NCBI RefSeq assembly: GCF_949628265.1
Contig: NC_088789.1
Location: forward strand, 32,791,883-32,855,882
Length of the DNA stretch: 64,000 nt
From: Cloeon dipterum
Lineage: Eukaryota > Arthropoda > Insecta > Ephemeroptera > Baetidae
Reading direction: 5' to 3'
The position numbers and the translations under genes are program-made. Below the pieces are notes generated by a model, which made no database searches, was not told the origin of the DNA, and saw only the letters and a list, made by a program, of their open reading frames with translations. Shown here one piece after another: positions 1-11,045 of the stretch. The first letter of the stretch is position 1, and every line of letters begins with the position of its first letter.

Positions 1-328
1 CCAGGTGTGGCAGCGCCTGCATCATCTTGTCAAACTGCTCCAAATTTCCACCATAATATGGGACAAAAAATCTCCACTGCAAAATCCTCTGCAATAGTTT
101 CTCGCGAATTTGAGAGCCTGTGAAACAGACGGGTAATTTTATAACTGTCATCGCATAAAAACTAATAAATAACTTACGTAGGTTGAAATCTTTATACAGT
201 TGGAAATTTGCGGCAACGAACTGCAGCGCCAGATCCTCCAGCCTCTGCTTCCTCGCCAGATTCTGGAGTCTGACTTTGGTCAACTCCACTAACTGAACAT
301 CGCTTTTCTGTTGTTGCTCGGCGCTCAT
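1..328 (-). CDS. 5' exons of an unrecognised protein (partial, runs off the window)
   Basis: Two exons read on the minus strand. Exon 1 (328-178) begins with ATG at 328-326 and opens MSAEQQQKSDVQLVELTKVR. It ends at a good donor (C|gtaagt) in phase 1. Exon 2 (117 down to 1) follows a CAG acceptor and continues in frame with RSQIREKLLQRILQWRFF, then leaves the window. The roughly 89 visible residues are rich in Leu, Gln and charged residues, so they are probably helical. No catalytic or metal-binding motif is visible. The style resembles the N-terminal lead-in of some arthropod leucine-rich-repeat or F-box-like families, but that is only an impression and I do not name a function. The start was chosen because it is the first ATG of an uninterrupted frame that splices cleanly. 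Confidence 0.6.
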   Translation of the reverse strand, partial: MSAEQQQKSDVQLVELTKVRLQNLARKQRLEDLALQFVAANFQLYKDFNLRKLFISFYAMTVIKLPVCFTGSQIREKLLQRILQWRFFVPYYGGNLEQFDKMMQALPHL

Positions 329-1054
329 GCTGCAGAAAATGTACATAATTAATAGTCAATCTATATCTACTACGATTTTCATGGACATCCATAGCCACGC
401 ACCAGAATTATTTCGTGATTTTAATCAGAAACAAATCCTCGAATACATAATCATCACAGAATTAGAAATATAAACAAACGAGGATCGCAGCTAATAAGTC
501 TTTGGGCTATTTACCTGAACTGACGTGAGATACTGCTCAAATTCCTGAGAGAGTTTTCAGCAAAAATTGAATCGATCAAACACAAAAAACAAAAAGCAAA
601 TATGGCCGACGCCGCTCAAAGCACAGGCGCCGCTGGACTAAAAAAGGGATTTGAACGAGGAGTTAAAGTAAAGTCTGCAAGAAGCTCAAATTCCATCAAA
701 TTTTGACTGAAATTGCCACAATTTCAATTTAAATAATAAAATTCTCGTTCTTTAGAAATTCATTTACATTCATTAATCATTCTTGTAGCTCACGTACAAA
801 GGTAATATACATTTCTCCGCAACTCACACCCTATCGCCACGCGCCTAGTTGCCACGAGTGCCGCACCGAAACGCCCGTGTGGCGATTGGCGATCATTGTG
901 CTATTTGTAAGGACCAATGAGATTGCTCAATTTATTTTTCTCACTGTCAGTATAGGCGCAAAAGGAACCATGGTTAAAAGGCGCCTAAGAATTTTAGTTC
1001 TTTGAAGATTCTTTCACGATTTGTAGCATTATTTGTTGGATGAATTCTTTAAAT
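329..1054. other. Intergenic stretch with a possible short plus-strand first exon
   Basis: Most of this interval is AT-rich with no supported gene. An ATG at 602 opens MADAAQSTGAAGLKKGFERG and reaches a possible donor (AAA|gtaaag) near 668, facing away from the gene at 1-328. No continuation exon was found before the duplicated block starts at about 1,055, so it could be a 5' exon cut off by that block or a chance frame. Confidence 0.25.
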
Positions 1055-1436
1055 AAATGCTACATATGTACAGCTTCATGATTGAGTCATAATTCGCTAC
1101 GTATTATTATAATTTTATAATAAATCTATCATTACATTTAATGGCAGCTAAACTATTATTTGGAAAGTGCAGAAATAAACAAAATTACATATTATCTAAT
1201 ACGCAGTCTTTTCATCTCAAAACCAGCATTTTAAACGGTTGTTTACTAAAACTCCATACGATTCCTGAAAAAAATTTATTACTAAAATGGCCAAGAACAT
1301 GTGTATCATTGTAAAGCATTTAAAAAAAATGATTACCGCTGTAATCTTGGCATTACTACTGGTCTACTATCAAAATTCTTTTCACACGCTCCAAGAATTG
1401 AGGCTTAAAACTATTTGCATTGTATGAAGCTAAATG

Positions 1437-2190
1437 TTATTGGTTATCGATGTTCAAACCGCAAATCTCAAAATATAGTGAAATAGCTTCGTCAGCAGAT
1501 TCGGTATCATTCGGCTTCAAATCGTGTAATTCGCACACAAGCCACTGACGCATTTCCTCATTGCCATTGTTCCGGGCGATGAGCATTGCAGTCTTCCCAT
1601 TCTCTCCACTTGCCATGCTCTTGTCCAATCCGAAAACGAATTTAGCACTCTCCAGCTGATTGGCCGACACGCAGAAAAGAAGCAAATTGTGTCCTCCACA
1701 TTTTTCGTGAATGAGGGATTTGTTGTGTTCGAGCAGAACCTTCGCAAAATGTCAAGCTTTCCGAACTTGAGGGCAAGATGAAGAGCATTTTCTTCGTCGA
1801 CGTCGTCTTTGTAATAGGCTTCTCCTTGGTCAAGTTGCCCGATGAAGCACTGAATTATTTCCAATCCGTGAGCTTCGTTGAGCACAGCACGGCGTAAAAA
1901 TGAAACCTTTGTCATTTCGGTTGCAGTTTCAAAATTCAGCTTGGTCATCAGCCATTGGCACATTTCGACGTTTGCAAACTCTGCCGCGAGGGGTAAAATG
2001 GTCGCGCCGTCTGCAAACTGCGGAATTTCATAGCAATTTTGCATCAAGAACATAGCACCCGGCAGAAAATTTTTCTCTACGCAGTATTGGAAGAGATCAC
2101 GCTCTCTCGACTTCACGTAAAATTTTGCACCAAATGTACTCGTCATTAAAACCTCAGCGGCATCGATGTTTTCATACTTTAAAGTCATAT
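1437..2190 (-). pseudogene. Ankyrin-repeat gene, 5'-truncated and frameshifted duplicate
   Basis: Corresponds to the 3' third of the intact ankyrin gene at 8,500-10,295. It keeps the last ankyrin repeats, for example LLFCVSANQLESAKFVFGL followed by the conserved C-terminal GENGKTAMLIARNNG. Two lesions show it is broken. First, the 5' two thirds are missing: sequence matching about 9,240 is joined directly to sequence matching about 11,045, with a few bases of microhomology. Second, near 1,745-1,750 it carries two extra bases relative to copy B, shifting frame between the blocks NALHLALKFGKLDI and LLFCVSANQ. A three-base insertion near 1,822 is in frame. No promoter or 5' exons remain. A transcript is possible but a functional ankyrin protein is not expected. 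Confidence 0.8.
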
Positions 2191-2242
2191 GACAAGTAAT
2201 AAATTTTAATGTTAAGAAATAGCATAGAATAATTGAGAACAA

Positions 2243-3519
2243 AATTTTAATGACTGCTGTGTGTTCATCAAACCTTTTGGCATATTCATACAGGCTTAAA
2301 ATAATTATTATTAACTACAGAAACAACTAGCCCATACTGATTTACAAAAGAAAAGGTTCTTACTTGGGACAGACCGATTTTGCTGCAGTTCTGACTGTTA
2401 TGAGGAGAAATAATCGATTTTATCAGGCTGCTTCCCTAGAACATACGTCGCCCTCCGAATGTCAGCTGATTATGAGCGAGGACGCGATCAGGTTGCAGCA
2501 GCAGAGGCCTCTTCTGGCAGTTTAGTAACTGCTGCCTGTGAGTAGCAACAGAACTACCTTTTTGGTCTCAGTGGCGCCCAAAAGTTAGTATAAACTCAGG
2601 GGCTGGATGCAGCCAAGGAGTGTGTGACGGAGCAGCATCTTGTGATTTTCAGGCGATTACATATGAATAATTAGAAAATTGTTTGGTAAAATTGTTTAAA
2701 TTTTCCCGCCCGAGCTCTGGCAAACAAATGAAAGCTACCCTGACAATCCTAGGGTTGCCACATGCACAAATAAGCGCGAAGGTTTGAAGCACTACAAGCC
2801 CGAAAATCTGCTCAATATAATTAGGTTTTCCAGTTTTGACAGTAAAACACCGGTTTCAGGGTTAAAACACTTGGAAAATTCATATATTAAAGGAAAAGCA
2901 GCTGGAACCCCTTAAGCACCTTGCTCGCCAGCGCCACCAAGTCGTAACTCTAAAGCGCAATATCATGTTGCAAGACGCATGCGCTTTGTCATGCGGCTAT
3001 AAACCCGTTGTGTTTTGTAAAAAGACTCTATTTTCACGGTAAAATGTGAATGCACGGACAATAGGCTTAATTAACCCCCGCGCCACTTGGCCTCTTTTGG
3101 ACTCCTACGCCAAAAAGTTGTTTTTGAGCTTGCATGTAAACTGCGCATGCGTCAAGTCGTGCAGCACGGCGACCAATCAGATGCGCCAGCTCTCTATGCC
3201 CCCTAGCGTCCATCACTCTAAAGAGAGGCGCTCTTTGCCCGCAACGACCGCTCTGACAATGCAGTGTTACATTTTTGGAGTGTTATTACCCCAGTAACTA
3301 TAGCTATACATTTATTGTCATCCAAGAAATCGAAAACATGATTTTCCTCTATTGTTTTTCAAGGTTGCGTGTTTTCCGATTGTAAAAAGAACAAAATTCG
3401 ATTGCGCAGTAAAGCAGAGAGACGTAGATAAGCCAGTGTCGTCGCCAAGAAAACACCTGCATTTCTTGCAAGCAGCACCAAAGAGAACTTGATTTTGTTC
3501 GAAGTCTTCTGCTGCCACG
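2243..3519. promoter_or_regulatory. Upstream region of RCC1-BTB gene A, with NRF-1-like and CCAAT sites
   Basis: Non-coding, near-identical to 11,100-12,382 in copy B. The last 500 bases are more GC-rich than the surroundings. They contain TGCGCATGCG at 3,142-3,151, which matches the NRF-1/ewg core, and a CCAAT motif at 3,173-3,177 about 340 bases before the ATG. Both are kept in copy B (12,003-12,012 and 12,034-12,038). Assignment as promoter is inference from position, composition and conservation. Confidence 0.4.
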
Positions 3520-6193
3520 ATGTTGGAAATCTTGGACAAGTGGAAAATATTTCAGGAGCTGAGCGACGAACTGAAGCGGAATATCAGGCTTGCGGTTGTA
3601 TTTAGTAAGATTTAAATTTTATTTTTATACAAATTTTTCATTAGCCTAATTAAGTAAGAAAATTTGAAAATATTATGTGGAATTTCGGATACTTTTCTCT
3701 GTAATATTACTTAGTTTCTATTAATTGCCCATGCTGCTATATTCAATGCTTTTCATTAAAGTTAGAGCTTTGAGAACATACTAAATCTTTGTTATTTGAC
3801 ATTTAAAGGAGGAAGCGCAATTTACGTTACGAAAGATGATCAAGTTTACGGCTTTGGGGAAAACAAATATGGATTTCTTGGTACTGGCGACGAGGAACCA
3901 CGCACAGAGCACACAAAAATTGAACAATTGTGCGGACAAAACATTCAAGGTGAAGATTGTAGATTTATTATTGATGTGGCTCCAAAATAATATGACGAAT
4001 GTTTTTCTTCAGAGTTGCAATTCTCATATCGTACGTTTTTTGCGATTTCTGGTTCCGGCTCCGTTTTCGCCTGGGGAAAAAATGATTTTGGCCAGCTTGG
4101 ACTGGGTACCAAACGAGACACCTTTATTCCAACCAAAATAAAAGGAATTTTGGAAACAAAAAGAGTTGTGCAAGTGGCCTGCAGCTGTGACCATACTCTG
4201 ACTTTAACATCGGATAGAGAGGTTTAAATAAAATAAATTTAATTTATATAGTAGTGATTCACAGTTTTAAATACCACACTCTTAAGGTCTTTTCCTTTGG
4301 TCGTAACAAGGAAGGTGATTTGGGAGTGGGACACAAAATAGACTTAACTCTTCCAATAAAATTGGACTTTCCTCCGGCTGGAAGAGTTGTGACATCCATC
4401 GCTTGTCTCTTTTTATCATCTGTAGCACTCCTAGACTCAAGAGAGGTGACAATTTTTTACTATCCCACGGTTAACAAATGTCACGCTTTTTTCTTGTCCA
4501 AGGATAGCCGCCGTTTGGATTAATTAGAAAATAAATTTCTAGAGTAACCCATGAATAATCCTTGAAGAAGAATCATTTTCCTCTTGCTTCTGCTTCTTGA
4601 ATTAACCCTGGGTCATTCTCAAGGATAATATTTTGGATAACCATTCCATTATTCCTTGATCAGCATTAAGCGTGACAAAAGTTATCACATTCAATTCCGC
4701 TGCTATTTGTACAGATATGAGATGAAAATATTAGTTCTCTTATACCTCATGTTAATTATTGGATCATTCAATTTTCAAGGTATTTGCGTGGGGGAACAAT
4801 TCATATGGCATTTTGGGCCATAGTGCAAACAACGTGGAGGAGCAAAGAATTCCTTGCCGAGTGCCCGGCTTGGAAGGCATCACAATTGCAAAAATTGTTT
4901 GTGGATTTAGTCATGCCCTCGCTTTGTCCGACGATGGGAAAGTCTATTCTTGGGGATGGAATAACGTTGGCCAGCTAGGGAATGGAACAAAAGAATATTC
5001 TCACAAACCATCTTTGATAACTGGAAATTTTGGCAGGTCAGTTGAACTTTAAAGGACTATTATATTAATCATTGCTGAGTGAGTAAAATACCTTAAATGA
5101 CAAATTTGTACAAATAATAATCATTTCGATTTTTGATAGGATAAGAGACGTAGCCGCACATTACACTCTCCATCTTAGTGCTGCAGTCACAGAGGGAAAT
5201 GAAGTCTACGTATGGGGTTCCTTCCAAGGTAGGATTTTAATCTTTAAATAATTTAAACATAATCAACAACGCACCAATTCCATCTTAAGGCCAAGAGATT
5301 ATGAGCCCGACAAAAACCTCATTCGCATCACTGGATGAAGTTTTTGCGAATATTCCAAATAATGGGGCAATTACATTAGGACCATTGCGTCCAAATCTTG
5401 ACAAGACGATAGAAGAAAATAACACTGGAAACGAATGGCCGAAATGGCTCAAGAAAGCTTTTAATCACGCCGTAAGGAAAATAGACATACATTTCCAAAA
5501 ATTTTACACGACAACCCGTGGTGTATATAGGATACTGCTGACGTTGTTTTTGTTGTCGAAGGAAAGAAAATCCACGCGCACAAAACAGTTCTGATATTGC
5601 AATGCGCCGTTTTCGAGACGATGTTCCAGGGTGATTGGAAGGAGAGCCACGAAAGGTAATTTATTTAATTTCGCGAATAAAATATAAAATTTAATTTTTA
5701 AAAGGGAGCAAATGATCGAGAATCACAGCTACGATGTATTTTACGCCTTCTTGAAATACTTCTACACCAACGAGGTTGATTTTCAGCCAGATTTGGCTCT
5801 AGGTAAAGAAATTTAATTAAAGCCTAGTGGTTTCTGTTTTCAAATGATTAACTGAAAATATAGAAATTTTCTCCTTGGCCCACTTTTATCTGATGTCTGA
5901 TCTGCAAAAGGAGTGCTTGCAAATTATCAAAAGAGGCGTAACTGTGGAAAATGCAGCTTCAATTTACGACAAAGCAATTCAACTTGCTACCGAGGTACCT
6001 TATTACTATTTTTATAATAATATTTCTGGTCTATACCCTATTTTCTTTTTAGGAACCTAAGGAGTTCGTTTTCAGTTTCTGCTTAGAGAACATGACTGCT
6101 GTTGTGAACAGTGATGGCTTCAAGCTCTTGAAGGATGATGTCGTGAGAGATTTCATTCTTCGTGCTGCGCAGCAAGGAGTGTTTAAAAAATGA
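3520..6193 (+). CDS. RCBTB-like: RCC1 and BTB domain protein (RCBTB1/2-like), copy A
   Basis: Eleven exons: 3520-3604, 3809-3949, 4013-4221, 4287-4445, 4780-5036, 5140-5228, 5290-5471, 5531-5655, 5705-5802, 5864-5994 and 6053-6193. All have GT-AG introns and compatible phases, giving 538 aa, close to the roughly 530 aa of vertebrate RCBTB1/2. Residues about 30-320 hold RCC1 propeller blades (VYGFGENKYGFLGTGD, VFAWGKNDFGQLGLG, VYSWGWNNVGQLGNG). Residues about 375-465 form the BTB domain (TADVVFVVEGKKIHAHKTVL), followed by a helical tail ending AAQQGVFKK. RCBTB proteins are thought to act as Cullin-3 substrate adaptors, with the propeller as the binding surface; that role here is inferred. The N-terminus (MLEILDKWKIF) matches the family start. 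It lies head-to-head with the ankyrin locus. Intron 4 contains an old transposon remnant shared with copy B. Confidence 0.9.
4455..4700. repeat. Transposon remnant in intron 4 of RCBTB copy A
   Basis: The intron contains sequence related to the arms of the CCCGCA-ended elements at 38,003-39,799: repeated GGTTAACC/GGAATATTCC-type words, a TTAACCCTGGG block, and AAGCGTGACA near the end. The equivalent stretch lies in copy B at about 13,455-13,680. It is absent from the short intron 4 of the third paralogue (20,907-20,988), so the insertion predates the A/B duplication but not the split from the third gene. Confidence 0.55.
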
Positions 6194-6739
6194 TAATTTT
6201 TATAGGTTGGGAGAAGCAATATGAGTATATTTTTTAAATTTTGTCCCTTACATCTAATAAATATTAATTTGTATCAATTAGGACGAGTGTTATCTCTGTT
6301 AAGGCACCTTCTTTGTCCTTATCTTGTCTGCTACACTTTCAATATCACCAAAATTAACAGCAAATTCTTTAATTATTAGTTAAAATTGTGCAAATTTGAG
6401 AAAAACAATTGCTCACTTTTGTTAAATATCACGATTTAAATTCAAATAAATGTTCCTTATAAAAATATTTCCGATATAAACCCATTTCAAACCTATCCCT
6501 TATCTTACTGGCTTCGGAAGATGACATCACCCCAAAGAATTTAATCACATCTCTCGTTGTCATGCGTGATTTCCTACTTATCGGATGCCGTGTCGTGCTT
6601 ATCTGACATGGCAGTTTTTTTTTTTGTTGATTTGATTGATGGCTCCATCCACTCCATTCAATATTATATTAGTGAGCAGCACAAGATAAATTATCGTAGT
6701 TATCTCTAGTGAGCAAACAATTAATGGGGCACAGCAATT

Positions 6740-7110
6740 TGCGACTTTTTGAAATTCATCTACACAGAAGAAATCAACTTGAGGCCAGATTCCAAACTCA
6801 GTAATGGACATTTAAAACAAACAATAATTTTTTTAAAGAGCTTCTTTGTTTTGGAGCTTTTCTACCACCTTTTAAGATAAATGCGGGAACTCGTCAAAAG
6901 AGTCGTGACGGGTGAAAATCGCAGCTGGGATTTTCGAGAAGGCGATTTACCACGACTCGAAGGTTAAATTGGAAACTAATTTTTGAATAAATTTCCTAAA
7001 TTTAAGTGATAAGCAGTGACGGCTTGAAGACTCTAAAACTGTAGATAACCGTATCGCAGATAGTTGCTCAAAGACGCGCAGCACAGCACGGAGCCAATTT
7101 GTTGCTTTTT
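6740..7110 (+). pseudogene. Decayed BTB-domain fragment of an RCBTB gene
   Basis: About 550 bases after RCBTB copy A, broken frames recall its exons 9-11. FLKFIYTEEINLRPDSKL resembles FLKYFYTNEVDFQPDLAL. A following block reads REL VKRVVTGEN and, after a one-base shift, AAGIFEKAIY, matching IIKRGVTVENAASIYDKAI. Then SDGLKTLKL is interrupted by a stop codon where NSDGFKLLKD is expected. There are no RCC1 exons. It is a relic of a further RCBTB copy, also present at 17,895-18,090 after copy B, so it was in place before the block duplicated. Confidence 0.65.
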
Positions 7111-8499
7111 AATCTAATGCATTTTGGTTTTTCTTAATTGAGTTCAAAGAAATTAGATTTTTCTTGTTATTAAATTTTTTATTTTAAACCTTAAAAATAC
7201 TTCAGCCACTCCAGCAGATGAGTTTTAACTGTCGTTCTAATCTATATAATGCGAGGCGGAAAAAGATTGCAACTGGCTTTAAGCCTGTTCGTGATAGTCA
7301 GATAAGAATCCGACCGCGCGTTAATTTCGCCTCGACTCTCGAACTATTCCGATGCCGCAGCGATGCAATCGCGATAAAAAAAACACTCCCAAAAGCAGTT
7401 ATTTTCACGCTGGCTTGACTTTCACTATTTAAAGACGATGTGAAAATTAAATTTTGAACACATTTCGAAGCGGTTTCAATATAATACGAAATTAATCTTA
7501 CCTCCCGAATGTGTTCTTGCGCGTCAAAAAAGGAGAAGCGAGTCACCGGGGGCGGCGGAGGCGGACAAGGCGTCGTCAAATGCTACATATGTACAGCTTC
7601 ATTATTGAGTCAGAATTCGCTACATACAGTATATTAATATAATTTTAAACAGTAATCAATAATCGGAACTGAATTTCCAAAATTTATGTAGTTCAGGTAT
7701 ATGACGCCGCAGAAAAAATCATTCGATTTCTTTTAAAATTAGACAAGAAAAATCTAATAGAAATGCTTTAAATTTCCTTCCCCTTGGTCAAACTCTGATG
7801 CGCCCTGTGTCCCGTGTGATACCACTGCTTGCGCGCTCCGGATTTGATATCTCTCTATTTTCTACATCAATTGCGAGAAATTTTCCTCAGGCAAACAGCT
7901 TTTAATTTAAAGGATTAAATGCTGAATAAACACAAATTAATTTATTAACGTATCAAATATATTAGAATTTAAAATTTTGCAGTGTTTGTGAATTCTAAAA
8001 TTAGAAAACTTTTGTTTCCGAGAATGTCAGAGGAAAAAAGAATATTTGACAAAAATGCGTAAAATTCGCTCAAATTCAAAATGCCACCATGCTAAATTGT
8101 TACAGTTGCTTCATTGAAATGGATTGTTCACTAAAAGGCCGCGCATGACGGCCTCCACCCTATAATTCTCGCAGTGTGCAGTGAATCAAAATTTATAATT
8201 ATATTAAATGGCAATCAAACTATTCAGAAAGTGCAGAAATAAATAAAAAGTACAAATTATCTAATACGCGATCTCAAAACCAGCATTTTGAACGGTTATT
8301 AAGTAAAACTACACAAGATTCCTGAAAAAAATTTACTACTGAAATGGCCAAAAACATGTGTATCATTGTAAAGCCTTTAAAAAAATGATTACCGCTGTAA
8401 TCTTGGCATTACTACTGGTCTACTATCAAAATTCTTTTCACATGCTCCAAGAATTGAGGCTTAAAACTATTTGCATTGTATGAAGCTAAATGTTATTGG
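7111..8499. other. Intergenic; start of duplication copy B at about 7,577
   Basis: No supported gene. The homologous part of copy B begins near 7,577. About 7,670-8,190 has no counterpart in copy A and looks like an unclassified insertion in B or a deletion in A. From about 8,200 the sequence again parallels 1,130-1,436, the 3' flank of the ankyrin gene. Confidence 0.5.
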
Positions 8500-10669
8500 T
8501 TATCGATATTTCAACCGAAACTTCTTAAAACGTAGTGACATAGCTACGTCAAATGATTCGGTATCATTCGTCTTCAAATCGTGTAATTCGCACACAAGCC
8601 ACTGACGCATTTCCTCATTGCCATTGTTCCGGGCGATGAGCATTGCAGTCTTCCCATTCTCTCCACTTGCCATGCTCTTGGCCAATCCGAAAACGAATTT
8701 AGCACTCTCCAGCTGATTGGCCGACACGCAGAAAAGAAGCAAATTGTGTCCTCCACATTTTTCGTGAATGAGGGATTCGTTGTGTTCGAGCAGAAACTTC
8801 GCAATGTCAAGCTTTCCGAACTTGAGGGCAAGATGAAGAGCATTTTCTTCGTCAACGTCGTCTTTATAATAGGCTTCTTGGTCAAGTTGCCCGATGAAGC
8901 GCTGAATTATTTCCAATCCGTGAGCTTCGTTGAGCACAGCACGGCGTAAAAATGAAACCTTTGTCATTTCGGTTGCAGTTTCGAAATTCAGCTTGGTCAT
9001 CAGCCATTGGCACATTTTGACGTTTGCAAACTCTGCCGCGACGGGTAAAATGGTCGCGCCGTCTGCAAGCTGCGGATTTTCACCGCAAATCCGCATCAAG
9101 AATATAGCACCCGGCAGCAAATTTTTCTCCACGCAGTATTGGAGGAGACCACGCCCTTTCCACGTCACGTCAAATCTTGCACCACTACTAATCGTCATTA
9201 AAACCTCAGCGGCATCGATGTTTTCATACTTTAAAGCAATATGAAGGGGAGTTTCTCCTTCTTGGTAGAACGTTTCCACGTGTGATTTGAATAGTTCACT
9301 GAACTCTAGCAGGATCTTGCTTCCGTGTTGTTTGTTCTTCAAGGTGGCTAGAAGCCAATTGAAATTAGGGTAGAGCGGCTGATTAGCATGAGCGTTTTCT
9401 ATAATCCATTGACACATTTCGACGCTCGAAAACTCAAAAGCGAGAAGCAGCAACGACTCGTCGAACTGGACATTCGGTTGTCCCAATCCTTTCACGAATT
9501 TGGCAAGCAGAAGTGAATCTTCCCTCACGCAAAGCAGCATGTACGCTTGCTTTTCTTCTTCGTTTGCAACCAAGGTGACACCCTTCTTCAAGAGTTTCGT
9601 CGCAACGTTGCAGTTTCCGGTTTTAAGAGCTCTGGCCAGAAAAGTTGGCCGCTCCCAGATTAGCAAGTTGGAAATTACGAAGTTGGCAATCTCGTCGCCG
9701 TGAGTCGCGTTCTTGTCGGAATGCAGGAGGATATTGTAGAATACATCATGATCATTCACTCCGCCTATTTGGACCAACCACTGCAGCATCGGCAAGTCTG
9801 CGTGAGACGCTGCCTTGTACAGGAGGTTTACATCGAACTGTCCGACTAATCCCTTGGCAGTAAGTGCTTCAAAAACTAATTTTGCCGAGTCAACTCCTCG
9901 CTCGCAAATGCAATGCTCCAAAAGACTTTCTTCGTAGCTTAATTTGCTGATTAGAAATAATGCATTCTCAATATTTCCCTCTCTGAGAGCGTAGCTGAGA
10001 GCATCGAAATCGAATTCATCTTGCAGAGATAGGTCTACACCTTGGCGGTGAAAGAAATCAAGCACATTTACTCCGTAGTCGGTGTTCATGGCAGCGTAGT
10101 GAACGACGCTGGCCCCGTTATTGTCGATATGGCTTTTATAACTGCTCAAGTCGAAGAGGCGATTGCAAACTGCATCATCGCCCACTTTTGCCGCGAATAG
10201 AAGGGCAGGAATGTCGCCTCTGTGTGCATTAACGTACTCCAACTTTTCTTCGACTGAAGTAAGCTCAGAAAATTTCCTTTCATTTGGAAGTTGCTCTGGT
10301 GGAAAAGAAAATTAAAAGATCAGTACGTGAACGATTCAAGGAATCCCAATTATCTTACCGCCTTTTGTTGATTCCGTGCACTTTGGTTCTTCGGCTACGG
10401 GAAAATATTTCAACTTTCCACCCTTCATCACTTGGCACGTCAATATCCAACCTTCGAGTTTTCTTTTTAATCTCTGACTCAGGAGATTTTTCAGCGGGCC
10501 GTTTTTCTAAAGGAAATTTTACATAAATCGTTATATTAAAATATCTATGAATTTTAGTGTTGATTTCTTGTGACACAGGAAAGAGGCATTGAAATATTTT
10601 ACCTGCTTCGCACGTGGAATTCTTTTCTTCCGACACTTCTCTGGGAAAAGCTTCAGCGTTGGATTCCAT
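8500..10669 (-). CDS. Long ankyrin-repeat protein, copy B
   Basis: The main exon, 10295-8500, is open for almost 600 codons and consists of consecutive ankyrin-like repeats, roughly 30-35 residues each. Examples are NGASVVHYAAMNTDYGVNVL, EGETPLHIALKYENIDAAEV and ENALHLALKFGKLDIAKFLL. No transmembrane, kinase or other catalytic domain is seen. Two upstream exons are supported: 10669-10603 (first ATG at 10669, MESNAEAFPREVSEEK) and 10506-10359 (EKRPAEKSPESEIKKK, a basic linker also found in the ankyrin gene at 32,624). A 5' UTR exon donor is visible at 10,840. The ATG exons end in phase 2 while the ankyrin exon needs phase 1, so either a different donor inside exon 2 is used (for example CCAA|gtgatg) or the frame is broken. 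The gene lies head-to-head with RCBTB copy B. Ankyrin arrays usually act as binding scaffolds; the partner is unknown. Confidence 0.75.
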
Positions 10670-11045
10670 TCTTGGAATTTACTCTCAATAACACTCGAAC
10701 TCAAAGGGAAGCTAAACAGAACGCTGAAACATTCCAAAAATAAATTAAATATTTTCTACAACAATTTCTATTATGTTTTTCTAGTTCCGCAGTTTGAATA
10801 AGGACAAAAAAATATATAAGAATAAAATCAATTTTATACCTGTAAATCGTCTTGTTCACTCGTCTTTAAGGGATTAACAAGTCTGAGAGCTCGACTGACT
10901 TGGCTTTAGAAAAAATGGAGACACATTTTGACCAATTAGAGCGTGTACTAATTCGTTATTAATTTTTGACAGTTTCAACCTAATGCTGAAGCTTCCATTT
11001 CCGGTGGGTAGCTCAACAGGTCTTTAAATTTCTAGACAACATTCC

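Larger units (their letters stand above)
1055..7110. repeat. Segmental duplication, copy A (ankyrin + RCC1-BTB block)
   Basis: Starts at the shared string AATGCTACATATGTACAGC (also at about 7,579) and runs collinear with 7,577-18,090 to the decayed BTB fragment near 6,740-7,110. Shared order: 3' part of an ankyrin gene (minus), about 1.2 kb of intergenic DNA, an 11-exon RCC1-BTB gene (plus), then the BTB fragment. Differences seen by eye: copy A lacks the DNA matching about 9,245-11,045, lacks the 2.1 kb transposon of copy B, and lacks an insertion at about 7,670-8,190. Boundaries are good to a few tens of bases. Confidence 0.85.
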
